A stretch of 64,000 nucleotides of DNA from Gluconacetobacter azotocaptans. Its GTDB lineage: Bacteria > Pseudomonadota > Alphaproteobacteria > Acetobacterales > Acetobacteraceae. The DNA lies in contig NZ_JABEQF010000002.1 in NCBI RefSeq assembly GCF_014174355.1, positions 343,018 to 407,017 of the forward strand, written 5' to 3'. Made by a program: the position numbers and the translations under genes. The stretch's first letter is position 1; every line of letters starts with the position of its first letter. Below are positions 19,788 to 30,043 of this stretch, piece by piece. The notes beneath the pieces were generated by a model. That model saw nothing but the letters and a program-made list of their open reading frames with translations, ran no database searches and was not told the DNA's origin.

Positions 19788-20284
19788 GGAATGCCGCCGC
19801 CTCCGCTGTCGGGATCGCGGCCATGGCGCTGCTGGTCGCGGGCTGCGACGACATGACCAAGCAGAAGAAGCAGAACCCGTACGCCAGCCGCGCCACCGCG
19901 CCGGGCGAGGTCCCGTCCGGCACGGTGCAGTATGGCGAGGCGCCCCGGCCGGCGCCCCCACTGACCATGGCGCTGCTGGAGCGCGGACGGACCGAATATC
20001 ATGTCTTCTGCGCGCCCTGCCATGCCGAGACGGGCGACGGGCACGGCATGATCGTGCAGCGCGGCTTTCCGGTCCCGCCGCCGCTGGCGACCGCCGAACT
20101 GATGGCCGCCCCGCCGCAACGGCTGTACGACGTCGTGACCGGCGGCTGGGGCGTGATGTACGGCTTCGCCCAGCGGATCGAGCCGGACGATCGCTGGGCC
20201 GTCGTCGCCTATGTGCGTGCGTTGCAGCGCAGCCAGCACATGATGCTGGCCGATCTGACGCCTCAGCAGCGGGCCGCGCCATGA
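19784..20284 (+). CDS. actE: Alternative complex III subunit E, monohaem cytochrome c lipoprotein
   Basis: Haem subunit that receives electrons within the alternative complex III. The 166-residue protein begins with a lipoprotein signal (ALLVAGC, lipidated Cys21) and has one haem site CAPCH at Cys76, with YGEAPRPAPPL and the family stretch YDVVTGGWGVMYGFA that likely carries the Met ligand. Overlaps actD and actF by ATGA junctions. Confidence 0.9.
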   Translation: MRNAAASAVGIAAMALLVAGCDDMTKQKKQNPYASRATAPGEVPSGTVQYGEAPRPAPPLTMALLERGRTEYHVFCAPCHAETGDGHGMIVQRGFPVPPPLATAELMAAPPQRLYDVVTGGWGVMYGFAQRIEPDDRWAVVAYVRALQRSQHMMLADLTPQQRAAP

Positions 20285-21327
20285 GGGGCCCCCCGGCCCG
20301 TACCGAAGGCGTGGCGTGGGGTGTCGCCGGGCTGGCGGGGCTGGGGGTGCTGGCCGGGCTGGCGTGGATGCCCCATGCGGTCTACGGCCCGTGGCTGGCG
20401 GCATGCGCCGCATGGCTGGGCTGGCCGCTGGGCAGCATGGCGCTGATCCTGGCGCATGCGCTGACGGGCGGGCGCTGGGGCGATATGCTGCGCCCGGCCC
20501 TGCGCGCCGGGGTGGCCACGCTGCCGCTGGGCCTGCCGGCGCTGGCGGTGCTGCTGGCTGGAGCGGGCGATCTCTATCCCTGGCTGCATGCGCACGGTGC
20601 CAACCGGTTCTATCTGAACGCGCCGTTCGCCCTGCTGCGGGTCGCCCTCTATGCGCTGGTCTGGGGCACGCTTGGGGTGCTGTGCCTGCGGGGGCGGGGG
20701 TTGGCGCGCATTGCGCCGGCGGGGCTGATCCTGCTGGGGCTGACGTTCAGTTTCGCGGCCATCGACCTGACGGAATCGCTCGATCCGCGCTTCAGCTCCA
20801 GCGCCTACGGGCTGATCGCATCCGCCGGGGCGGGGCTGCTGGCGCTGGCGCTGGCCATGCTGCTGGCCATGCTTGCGGGGGGAGTCGCCGACCGGGAGGG
20901 GGTACGCGACCTGGCCCGGCTGCTGCTTGGGTTGACGGTGCTGTGGGCCTATCTGGATTTCATGCAGTTCCTGATCGTCTGGCAGTCCAACCTGCCGGTC
21001 GAAGCCGCCTGGTACGGCCGCCGGCTGCATGGCGGGTGGGGCGTTATCGCCGTGGGGATCGCGCTGCTGCATTTCGTGCTGCCTTTCGTGCTGCTGATGC
21101 CGGCCCCGTTGCAGGTCAGGCGGCCGGTCATCGTCGGGGCGGCGACCCTGCTGGTGGTCATGGAAACCGTGCGCAACCTGTGGCTGGTCCTGCCGCAGCG
21201 CGCGTCGGTGTCGGTGCCGCTGACCCTGGCGTCGCTTCTGGTGTTCGCGGGGGCGGGGGCGGCGCTGGGCCTTCGCTCGATGCTGCGCGAGGGCGCGGCG
21301 ACAGGCATGGGGGGCGCCCATGGCTGA
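20281..21327 (+). CDS. actF: Alternative complex III subunit F, membrane protein
   Basis: Second NrfD/PsrC-like membrane subunit (348 residues, about ten hydrophobic segments), thought in characterised alternative complex III to help link to the oxidase or move protons. Conserved-looking parts include KSNLP-type WQSNLPVEAAWYGRRLHGGWG. Although an open frame runs in from upstream, the ATG overlapping the actE stop starts the membrane homology. It overlaps the next gene by 8 bp. Confidence 0.87.
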   Translation: MRGPPARTEGVAWGVAGLAGLGVLAGLAWMPHAVYGPWLAACAAWLGWPLGSMALILAHALTGGRWGDMLRPALRAGVATLPLGLPALAVLLAGAGDLYPWLHAHGANRFYLNAPFALLRVALYALVWGTLGVLCLRGRGLARIAPAGLILLGLTFSFAAIDLTESLDPRFSSSAYGLIASAGAGLLALALAMLLAMLAGGVADREGVRDLARLLLGLTVLWAYLDFMQFLIVWQSNLPVEAAWYGRRLHGGWGVIAVGIALLHFVLPFVLLMPAPLQVRRPVIVGAATLLVVMETVRNLWLVLPQRASVSVPLTLASLLVFAGAGAALGLRSMLREGAATGMGGAHG

Positions 21328-21700
21328 CGATCCCGCTCCGCATTTTTCCCGCCCCCGTCACGAACCCGCGGACGTGACCCTGCGGCCGGTCGTGGCCGTT
21401 GGCATGGGGGTGGGCATTGTGGTGGTGGCGCTGGCGGTGCTGGCCGATGTGCTGTTTCCGCAGCGCGCGCTGGACATGCTGCTGCGCGCCCCCCTGCCGC
21501 CCATGACGTCGCCCGCCCTGCAAAGCGATCCGCCGGCCGACATGGCGGCCTTCCGCGCGGCGGACCTGGCGCGGCTGACCGGTTTCGGCTGGGTGGATCG
21601 CAAGGGCGGCGTGGCCCATGTGCCGATCGACCAGGCGATGCGCCAGATGGCGCGGGACGGCATTCCGGGCTGGCCCGCCGCCGGGACAGGCCGGCCATGA
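21320..21700 (+). CDS. Small single-pass membrane protein of the actF-sco junction
   Basis: I do not recognise a named family with certainty. The 126-residue protein has one membrane segment (VVAVGMGVGIVVVALAVLADVLF, about residues 25-46) and then an outward Pro-rich part ending in a short amphipathic region: LARLTGFGWVDRKGGVAHVPIDQAM. That last wording, with G-W-x-D-x-x-x-G-x-x-x-I-P-I-D-x-A-M, resembles small proteins seen beside alternative complex III and oxidase genes. It overlaps actF by 8 bp and sco by 4 bp, so it is clearly part of the operon, probably an assembly or accessory subunit of the supercomplex. Confidence 0.72.
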   Translation: MADDPAPHFSRPRHEPADVTLRPVVAVGMGVGIVVVALAVLADVLFPQRALDMLLRAPLPPMTSPALQSDPPADMAAFRAADLARLTGFGWVDRKGGVAHVPIDQAMRQMARDGIPGWPAAGTGRP

Positions 21701-22473
21701 GGCCCGTGGCGATGGCGGTGTTCATGCTCCTGGCGGAACTGGTCTCGCCGGGGCCGGCGCGGGCCGGGCCGATGCAGGATCTGGCCTTCACCCAGCGGCA
21801 GGGGGCGTCGCTGCCGCTGGATGCGCGCTTCACCGACACGGCGGGGCACACCCTGCCGCTGGGGGCATTCATCGACGGGCACCCGGCCATCCTGTCGATG
21901 GGCTATTACAATTGCCCCAACCTGTGCGCGCTGGAACGCGAGGATCTGCTGCATGCCCTGGGCGTGAGCGGCCTGAAGCCACCGGGCGATTATGCGCTGA
22001 TCGTCGTCAGCATCGATCCGGCCGAAACAGCCGCCCTGGCCCGGCAGGCCCGGCAGGACGATCTGGCCCGCCACGCCACCGATGGCGCCGACCGGGGCTG
22101 GCACTTCCTGGTGGGCGAGGCGGGTTCGATCCGGCGCCTGGCCGATGCGGTGGGGTTCCATGCGCGCTACGACCCGGCGCTGAAGCAGTATCTGCATCCG
22201 ATGGGGCTGGTCTTCGCGACGCCGGCCGGCATGGTCTCGGGCTATGTGCTGGGGGTCGGCTACCGCCCCGGCGATGTCCGGCAGGCCCTGGCGCATGCCG
22301 CAGCCGGGCAGCGGGCCGAGGCGTCGCCCGTCCTGCTGCTGTGCTTTCATTACGACGCCGCCACCGGGCGCTATACGTTGGCGACCTGGAAACTGCTGCG
22401 GCTGGGTGCGGCGATGACGGTGCTGGCCCTGGGAACCGGGCTGGGCATGGCCCATTGGCGGAGGGGCCGATGA
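21697..22473 (+). CDS. SCO1/SenC copper chaperone
   Basis: Membrane-anchored thioredoxin-fold protein that delivers copper to or reduces the CuA site of oxidase subunit II. After a signal sequence (about residues 1-25) come the copper-binding CPNLC (Cys73 and Cys77) and the partner histidine His167 in LHPMGLVF. The 258-residue chain has a hydrophobic C-terminal helix (MTVLALGTGLGMAHW), so it may be anchored at the end. It stands immediately before the CuA subunit gene and overlaps it by ATGA, which supports this job. Confidence 0.93.
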   Translation: MRPVAMAVFMLLAELVSPGPARAGPMQDLAFTQRQGASLPLDARFTDTAGHTLPLGAFIDGHPAILSMGYYNCPNLCALEREDLLHALGVSGLKPPGDYALIVVSIDPAETAALARQARQDDLARHATDGADRGWHFLVGEAGSIRRLADAVGFHARYDPALKQYLHPMGLVFATPAGMVSGYVLGVGYRPGDVRQALAHAAAGQRAEASPVLLLCFHYDAATGRYTLATWKLLRLGAAMTVLALGTGLGMAHWRRGR

Positions 22474-23435
22474 CCTGGCTGCCCGAAGCCTCGGCCCATG
22501 CCACGCGGATCGACCTGTTGCTGGCGGGGCTGGTCCTCATTAGCCTGGCGGTGCTGGGGCTGGTGTTCGGGCTGATGCTGCTGAATATCCTGCGTTTCCG
22601 CGCGGGCCGTACGACGGCAATCGCCCGTGCCGTCGCGGCGCATAAAAGCTGGAGGTTCGAGATCGTCTGGACGGCGGCGACGCTGGCGATCTTCTTCGGC
22701 CTGTTCCTGTGGGCCACGCAGCTTTATGTCGTGGGCTTCCGGCCGCCGGCCGGGGCGATCCAGATCTATGTCACCGGCAAGCAATGGATGTGGAAGGTCC
22801 AGTATCCGGGCGGCCAGCGCGAAATCAACGCGCTGCATGTGCCGGCGGGCCGGCCGGTGCAGCTGCTGCTGACATCGGAAGACGTGATCCACGATTTTTC
22901 GATCCCCGTCCTGCGCATCAAGCACGACGTGCTGCCCGGCCGGTACCAGAGCCTGTGGTTCACCGCGGACCGCACGGGGTCGTTCCGGTTCTATTGCACG
23001 CAGTTCTGCGGGCTGGCCCATTCGCGCATGACGGGTACGCTGACCATCCTCAGCGCCACGGACTATGCCGGCTGGCTGAACAGCACGCCGGCCAGCGGCA
23101 GCCTGGCCGCGACGGGCGAGGCGCTGTTCATCCGCAGCGGATGCAGCGGCTGCCACGCCTCCAGCCGCTATGCCCCCGATGCGGCCGATACCAGCCGGGC
23201 GCCGTCGATGGTCGGGCTGTACGGCAGCCGGGTGGTGCTGGCCGACGGGCGCGCGGTGATGGCCGATGCCGCGTTCCTGCACGATTCCATCGTGGATGCG
23301 CCCCGCAGGCAGGATGCGTCCTTTACGACCGAGATGCCGTCCTTTCGCGGCGTGCTGAGCGAGGACGAACTGGCCGCGCTGGTCGCCTATCTGCAGACCC
23401 TTTCGCCCACCCTTCCGCCAAGTGCAGGGAACTGA
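22470..23435 (+). CDS. ctaC: Cytochrome c oxidase subunit II with fused cytochrome c (caa3 type)
   Basis: Accepts electrons from cytochrome c at the binuclear CuA centre and passes them to haem a of subunit I. The 321-residue protein has two N-terminal membrane helices, the aromatic [13 protein letters not shown] region, and CuA ligands Cys176, Cys180, His184 and Met187 in [14 protein letters not shown]-terminal cytochrome c domain holds CSGCH at Cys225 and a likely Met ligand in TEMPSF, making this a caa3-type subunit able to take electrons directly from a membrane partner such as the alternative complex III just upstream. The ATG overlapping the sco stop is chosen. Confidence 0.94.
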   Translation: MTWLPEASAHATRIDLLLAGLVLISLAVLGLVFGLMLLNILRFRAGRTTAIARAVAAHKSWRFEIVWTAATLAIFFGLFLWATQLYVVGFRPPAGAIQIYVTGKQWMWKVQYPGGQREINALHVPAGRPVQLLLTSEDVIHDFSIPVLRIKHDVLPGRYQSLWFTADRTGSFRFYCTQFCGLAHSRMTGTLTILSATDYAGWLNSTPASGSLAATGEALFIRSGCSGCHASSRYAPDAADTSRAPSMVGLYGSRVVLADGRAVMADAAFLHDSIVDAPRRQDASFTTEMPSFRGVLSEDELAALVAYLQTLSPTLPPSAGN

Positions 23436-23440
23436 ACGCG

Positions 23441-25088
<1,648 letters not shown>

Positions 25089-25096
<8 letters not shown>

Positions 25097-25736
25097 CGGT
25101 TCGGCGCTGGACCATCATTCCCCGTACGAGACGCCCCTGCACCGGGACGAGACGGCGGTCGCCGGCATGTGGCTGTTCCTGGCCAGCGAGGCGCTGCTGT
25201 TCGGCGGATTGTTCCTGGTCTGCCTGATCTATTCGCATACCCGCGCCGGGGGCTGGGCCGAGGGCGTGCGGCATACGAACCTGTCGATCGGGGCCGCCAA
25301 CACCCTGATCCTGATCACCAGCAGCGCGGTCTATACGATGGCGGTCGAGGCCGGAAAGCGCGGCGACAACCGCCGCGTGGTCCGGGCAGGGCTGGGCGCG
25401 GCGGTGCTGGGCCTGACGTTCCTGGCCCTGAAGGGGGTCGAATGGGGGCAGGAATTCAGGGAAAACCTGTTCCCCGGCCCGCATTTCGCCCTTCATGGCC
25501 CGGACACCGGGGGCGCCCAGCTGTTCTACAGCTTCTATTTTCTGGCGACCTTCCTGCACGGCATGCACATGGTGGTGGGCATCGGGTTGATCCTGTGGAT
25601 CTGCCGCAAGGCCCGCCACCGGGCATTCAGTGCCGCCTGGAACACGCCCGTGGACATCGTGGGGCTGTACTGGAGCTTCGTCGACCTGGTCTGGATGCTG
25701 CTGTTTCCGCTGCTCTATCTGATCGGGCGGGCGTGA
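25089..25736 (+). CDS. ctaE: Cytochrome c oxidase subunit III
   Basis: Seven-helix accessory subunit (215 residues in the predicted product) that stabilises subunit I and its proton uptake. Visible features are [37 protein letters not shown], the conserved glutamate region [10 protein letters not shown] and [14 protein letters not shown]. The ATG overlapping the ctaD end is preferred over an in-frame start 36 bp upstream, which would add a charged stretch inside ctaD. Its stop overlaps the ATG of the subunit IV gene. Confidence 0.94.
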
Positions 25737-26026
25737 TGGCGCGCATCGCGGTCTGCTGGGGGATGCTGGTCCTGCTGCTGGCGGCCGAACTGGCGGCGGC
25801 GCGGCTGGGGTCCGGCATCGGTGTGGGCGTGCTGGCTGTCCTGATGGTTCTGGTCATCGTGCTGGGCTTCATGCAGATCCTGCGCGCGCCGCCGCTTGCG
25901 ATCATCTTCGCGCTGGGCGGCCTGTTCTGGCTGACGATCCTGCTGGCGCTGGGCAGCCTGGACAGTTTCACGCGCACGACGGTGCCGGTGCATGCGGCCG
26001 CCTTGCCGGGGCCGACCGCGGAGTAG
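25736..26026 (+). CDS. Cytochrome c oxidase subunit IV-like small membrane protein
   Basis: A 96-residue protein with three hydrophobic helices (AVCWGMLVLLLAAELAAARL, GVGVLAVLMVLVIVLGFMQIL, AIIFALGGLFWLTILLALG), the size and layout of bacterial oxidase subunit IV (CtaF/CyoD-like). Starts on the last base of the ctaE stop (TGATG). It closes the respiratory operon; the next gene is convergent and its stop is only 16 bp away, with no clear terminator hairpin between. Confidence 0.82.
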   Translation: MARIAVCWGMLVLLLAAELAAARLGSGIGVGVLAVLMVLVIVLGFMQILRAPPLAIIFALGGLFWLTILLALGSLDSFTRTTVPVHAAALPGPTAE

Positions 26027-26042
26027 CCTCCGGGGACGCGGG

Positions 26043-27437
26043 TCAGTCCTCGGCCGGTGCGCCGCGTAGCGCCAGCGTGCCTTTTTCGAGCAGGACGATG
26101 AAGCCGACGGTCACGGCCCCCAGGATGACTTCCATCCGCGTGTGCGTCGTCGCGACCAGCATCGTCAGCAACGCGCCCACCAGCAGGGCCAGCGTGACGT
26201 AGGAAATCCACGGGAAGCCCCACATCGGCAAGGTGGGGTGATCGCCCTGGGCGATGGTCCGGCGACGCAGGCGGATCTGGGCGACCGCGATCAGCACATA
26301 GTCGAACAGCACGAAGGTGCCGGTCGCGCTGACCAGGAAGGCGAACACCAGGTCGGGCGACAGCATGCCGGCAAGGGCCACCAGGATGGCGATGACGCTG
26401 CCCGCCAGGATGGCCCGCCGCGGCGTGCCGTTGGCGCTGCGCGACAGGAACAGGCGCGGCGCGTCCCCGCTTTCGGCCAGTTCGCACAGGACGCGCGATG
26501 TCACGTACAGGCCTGAATTCAGCGCCGACAGGGTGGCGACCAGCATCACCCCCGTCATCAGCAGCGAGGCGAAGGGAATATCGAGGCGTTGCAGCGTCGT
26601 CAGGAACGGCGAACGCCCCGGGATCACGGTCGCCCACGGCGTCAGGCACAGGATCAGCCCGATCGACACCAGGTAGAAGATCAGGATTTTCAGCACGACC
26701 GAGCGGGTGGCCTGGCCGACGCTTTCGGCGGGGTGGGTGGAGTCCATGGCGGCGATGGTCGTGATCTCGGCACCGGCCATCGACAGCATGATGGCGGGAA
26801 TGCTGGCCATCAGGGCGAAGCCCCCATGCGGGAACAGGCCGCCATGGGCCAGCAGGTTGGACGGGATGTCCGTGCGGTAGCCGGTGAAGCCCAGCAGCGC
26901 GCAGCCGCCGATGGCGATGAAGATCACGATGGTCATGATCTTGGTCATCGAGAACCAGTATTCGAATTCGCCATATCCCCGGACCGAGCACAGGTTGATC
27001 GCGGTCATCACGGCGATGATGGCGCATTCGATCGCCAGGAACGGCAGCGGCAGCAGCGGCGCCAGGAAGCTGGCCGCCGCGATCGCCTCGATCCCAAGAA
27101 TGGTCGCCCACATCACCCAGTAGGTCCATCCGCCCACGAAGGCGGTGCGCGGGCCGATGCCGCGCCGGATGTGCGCGACGAACGATCCGGCGTCGGGGGC
27201 GGCGACGGTCATTTCGCCCAGCATCCGGGTGACGCACAGGATGATCAGACCGGCCAGCAGGTAGGACAGGAACACGCCCGGCCCCGCGGTGGCGATGGCA
27301 CTGGACGAGCCCACGAACAGGCTGGCCCCGATCACGCCGCCGATCGAGATCATCGCCACATGGCGCTTGCGCAGTCGCGCGTCGCCGGCAGCGTCCGGCA
27401 GGGACGATGCCGGCGACGCAGTGGTGGAGATGGACAT
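26043..27437 (-). CDS. Amino-acid permease (APC superfamily, GABA/aromatic type)
   Basis: Inner-membrane secondary transporter, 464 residues with about twelve membrane helices. The first helix region, HVAMISIGGVIGASLFVGSSSAI, matches the conserved start of the AAT/GABA permease family, and MLGEMTVAAPDAGSFVAHIR is the following signature. Substrate cannot be read from sequence; GABA, aromatic or other amino acids are possible. CGGAGG lies 11 bases before the ATG, and a strong promoter stands just upstream, so it is probably transcribed on its own though downstream of the receptor gene. Confidence 0.88.
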   Translation of the reverse strand: MSISTTASPASSLPDAAGDARLRKRHVAMISIGGVIGASLFVGSSSAIATAGPGVFLSYLLAGLIILCVTRMLGEMTVAAPDAGSFVAHIRRGIGPRTAFVGGWTYWVMWATILGIEAIAAASFLAPLLPLPFLAIECAIIAVMTAINLCSVRGYGEFEYWFSMTKIMTIVIFIAIGGCALLGFTGYRTDIPSNLLAHGGLFPHGGFALMASIPAIMLSMAGAEITTIAAMDSTHPAESVGQATRSVVLKILIFYLVSIGLILCLTPWATVIPGRSPFLTTLQRLDIPFASLLMTGVMLVATLSALNSGLYVTSRVLCELAESGDAPRLFLSRSANGTPRRAILAGSVIAILVALAGMLSPDLVFAFLVSATGTFVLFDYVLIAVAQIRLRRRTIAQGDHPTLPMWGFPWISYVTLALLVGALLTMLVATTHTRMEVILGAVTVGFIVLLEKGTLALRGAPAED

Positions 27438-27479
27438 CGGCTTGGGCCTCCGGCGTGGTGTCAGGGCATTTCGGCCCCG

Positions 27480-27507
27480 ATTATAGGTATCGGAACCGGA
27501 ATGTCAT
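27480..27507 (-). promoter_or_regulatory. Strong sigma-70 promoter for the permease
   Basis: On the minus strand ATGACA (27507-27502) and a perfect TATAAT (27485-27480) are 16 bases apart. This lies in the 88-bp gap between the receptor stop and the permease start, giving a leader of roughly 35-40 bases. Confidence 0.65.
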
Positions 27508-27525
27508 GGTCTGCCGGGCGGGCGG

Positions 27526-29874
27526 TCAGAATTGCTGGGAAATGCCGGTCAGGATGGTGCGGCGCAGCCCGTATTGCGGCGCGCCGACCCCGATGCCGCT
27601 GCCGTCGCGCAGTTCGTAGGTGCGGTCGAACAGGTTGGTGACATCCAGCCGCAATTGCGTCCGCTTCAGGAACGGTACATGGAACAGGTCCCGGAACGAC
27701 TGGACCAGCGACAGGTTGAAGGTGACATATTGCGGCAGCTTGGCGCCGTTGGGAATGTCGCTGTCCGCGCGCAGGCCGTTGCCGTAGACCATCGTGGCCG
27801 ACAGGCGCGTCGGATGCCCGGTACGGTGGAAGAAGGTGTACGACCCGCCCGCCGACGCCGTCCAGCGCTGGTCGTGGTCCAGATGGACCCAGCGCTGCTG
27901 GATATAGGCCAGGTCGTCGGGCGCGAAATTGAACTGCGCGCTGGTGATGTCCTTGCCGATGGCGCGCGACCAGGCCATGTTGCCGTACAGCGACAGCGGG
28001 CCGCGGTCGTACGACGTGCTGACCTCGTAGCCGTTCACCTGTCCGCGCCGGTAATTGAAGCCCGACAGGATGATCGGCGCGCCGAACTGGCCTTCGTCGA
28101 TCAGATTGTGCGCCAGCTTGTAATAGGCGTCGAACGAGGCGCGCCAGCCCGGCAGGATCTGCTGGGTGATGCCGGCATCGAAATAATGGTCGCTTTCGGC
28201 CTTGACGGTGTCGTTGCGGGTGCCGGGGGCGGCGGCGCTGGTGCCGTCGAGCCGGCTGACCGATGTACCGCTGACGACCTCGAACGGCGGCGGGGTGAAA
28301 TAGCGGGAATAGCCGACATGCAGCGTCGTGCCGCGCAAGGGGGTCCAGACCAGGTTCAGGCGGGGGCTGAGCTGCTTCTGATGAGTGTATTCGTCCACCC
28401 CGTCCAGCCGCAGCCCGTAATTGACCGTTAGCGAGCGCAGCGGCTTCCATTCGTCCTGGGCATACAGGCCCCAGATCCAGCCGGTGCGTCCGCTGCCGTC
28501 ATGGATCGAAACCGGATTGTCGCCGTAGACCGGCTCGCCGTCCGCATCGACGCCCGCCTGCTGGTAGACCAGAGAATCGGTCTTGGACACGTTGCGTTCG
28601 ACGAACGCCTGGTAGCCGAAGCGCATCGTGTGCCGGCGGTTGATGCGCCACGTCACGTCGCTCTGGCTGCCCGACGAGAAGACCGAGCGGGCGGCCTGCT
28701 GCGCGATGCCGTTATAGACCAGGTCCCCCAGCATGTCCGGGGAATAGCGCAGGCTGCTGTACCGGACGAACGCCGATGTCTGGAGGCTGAATTTCCCGAT
28801 TTCCTTCTGCAGGGACAGGATGCCGAAATCGGTGATTTCCTTCTGGCGTTCGTCCAGGCCGGCGCTGTCCACGCTGCCGGCCAGTTGCTGCGCCAGCGCG
28901 CTGCCGGAATAGGCCGGCTGCTGGAATTGCGTTTGCTGTCCGGGGTTGTTCGGAAGCTGATATTCCGCGTTCGACACGCCGGCGATCAGGCTGATGCGGG
29001 TGTCCTCGTCGGCCGTGTACCGCAGGTGACCCAGGGCATGGTACTGGTTGCTCAGGTCGTGCACGGCGTTGAAGCTGGGGGTGGTGTTCTCGATCGCCAT
29101 CCGGTCGTGCAGGAAATCGCCGGTGGCGAAATAATCCCATTTTCCGTGATGTCCGCCATATTGCAGGGACGGAAAGAAATAATCCCGCGCCCCGCCATAG
29201 ACCGAGGCGTCGCCGCCGGCGTTCGTGGTGCCGTTCTTGGTGGTGATATCGATCACCGCCGCCTGCAGGAAGCCGTATTCGCTGGGCAGCGCGCCCGTCG
29301 TCATCGACAGGGAATCGGCGAAGCGGGTCATCAGGGTCTGGCCGAACACGGTCAGACCCTCGGGCAACTGCACGCCGTCCAGGCGGAACTGCACCTCGTT
29401 ATGGTCGCCACGGACATGGATCTGGCCGTAGCTGTCCTGCGTCACGCCGGGGGCCTGCAACAGCACGCCGTTCAGCGGCGCGTTGTCGCCGCCGGGCACG
29501 GTTTCGATGGCGGTACGGCTGAAATTATAGACCGTGGCCCCCGTCGAGGGTTGCAGGGCCGAGCGCGCCCGGTCGAGGCGCGCCGTCACGGTGATGCGCT
29601 CGGGGGCCGAGGACGGGGCCGTGGCGTCCGGCGCGGCCGGTTGTCCGGCGGGGGACGACGATGTCGTGGTTCCGGTCCCGGCGGGCCGGCCCTGCGCCAC
29701 CGGCGTGGCGGGGGCGATCGTGTCGGCGCGTGCCGGCGTCGTGGACAGGGCCACGGTCATGGCCACGGGGGCCGCGCCCGACAGCAACAGGGTCATCGAC
29801 GCGCGACGGGCGGAAGAGCGGAGTGGGGGCATGCGGGGCGATGTGTCCGGCTGGAGGGGCAGAGAAGGGAGCAT
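27526..29874 (-). CDS. TonB-dependent outer-membrane receptor
   Basis: A 782-residue receptor that takes up a ligand using energy from TonB/ExbBD. It has a signal sequence ending about ALSTTPARA, a low-complexity Ala/Pro/Ser/Thr linker, a plug domain (from ERITVTARLD, with VLLQAPGVTQDSYGQIHVRGDHNEVQ and GVQLPEG) and a beta-barrel of about 550 residues ending in a terminal aromatic (SQQF). The N-terminal ITVTA stretch may serve as TonB box. The ligand is unknown; the plug wording resembles the broad siderophore/unknown-substrate group. Translation probably begins at the first ATG (GAGA just upstream); a second in-frame ATG lies 42 bp in. A permease gene follows and a LysR gene precedes it on the same strand. 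Confidence 0.9.
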   Translation of the reverse strand: MLPSLPLQPDTSPRMPPLRSSARRASMTLLLSGAAPVAMTVALSTTPARADTIAPATPVAQGRPAGTGTTTSSSPAGQPAAPDATAPSSAPERITVTARLDRARSALQPSTGATVYNFSRTAIETVPGGDNAPLNGVLLQAPGVTQDSYGQIHVRGDHNEVQFRLDGVQLPEGLTVFGQTLMTRFADSLSMTTGALPSEYGFLQAAVIDITTKNGTTNAGGDASVYGGARDYFFPSLQYGGHHGKWDYFATGDFLHDRMAIENTTPSFNAVHDLSNQYHALGHLRYTADEDTRISLIAGVSNAEYQLPNNPGQQTQFQQPAYSGSALAQQLAGSVDSAGLDERQKEITDFGILSLQKEIGKFSLQTSAFVRYSSLRYSPDMLGDLVYNGIAQQAARSVFSSGSQSDVTWRINRRHTMRFGYQAFVERNVSKTDSLVYQQAGVDADGEPVYGDNPVSIHDGSGRTGWIWGLYAQDEWKPLRSLTVNYGLRLDGVDEYTHQKQLSPRLNLVWTPLRGTTLHVGYSRYFTPPPFEVVSGTSVSRLDGTSAAAPGTRNDTVKAESDHYFDAGITQQILPGWRASFDAYYKLAHNLIDEGQFGAPIILSGFNYRRGQVNGYEVSTSYDRGPLSLYGNMAWSRAIGKDITSAQFNFAPDDLAYIQQRWVHLDHDQRWTASAGGSYTFFHRTGHPTRLSATMVYGNGLRADSDIPNGAKLPQYVTFNLSLVQSFRDLFHVPFLKRTQLRLDVTNLFDRTYELRDGSGIGVGAPQYGLRRTILTGISQQF

Positions 29875-29920
29875 GTTCTCGTGTCGCTCTAAACCGTATG
29901 ATATAACGTTTCAATATAAA

Positions 29921-29939
29921 CCGACCATTTTCCGGTCGG
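29921..29939 (-). terminator. Possible terminator of the LysR gene
   Basis: On the minus strand CCGACC-GGAAAAT-GGTCGG makes a six-pair stem followed by TTTATATT. It lies between the end of the regulator gene and the start of the TonB receptor, both on the minus strand. A second imperfect hairpin (29968-29992, arms of nine with one mismatch) is nearby, followed by TTTT on the plus strand, where no gene ends. Confidence 0.4.
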
Positions 29940-30043
29940 GTTTTCGTCGCTTGTTGCGTAAGGACAACAGGTCCTGTCTTTCTCAGAACCTGTTTTGAAA
30001 ATGCGCGTCGGATCGCCGCCAGCGCGCATTTCCGGTCAGGCTC

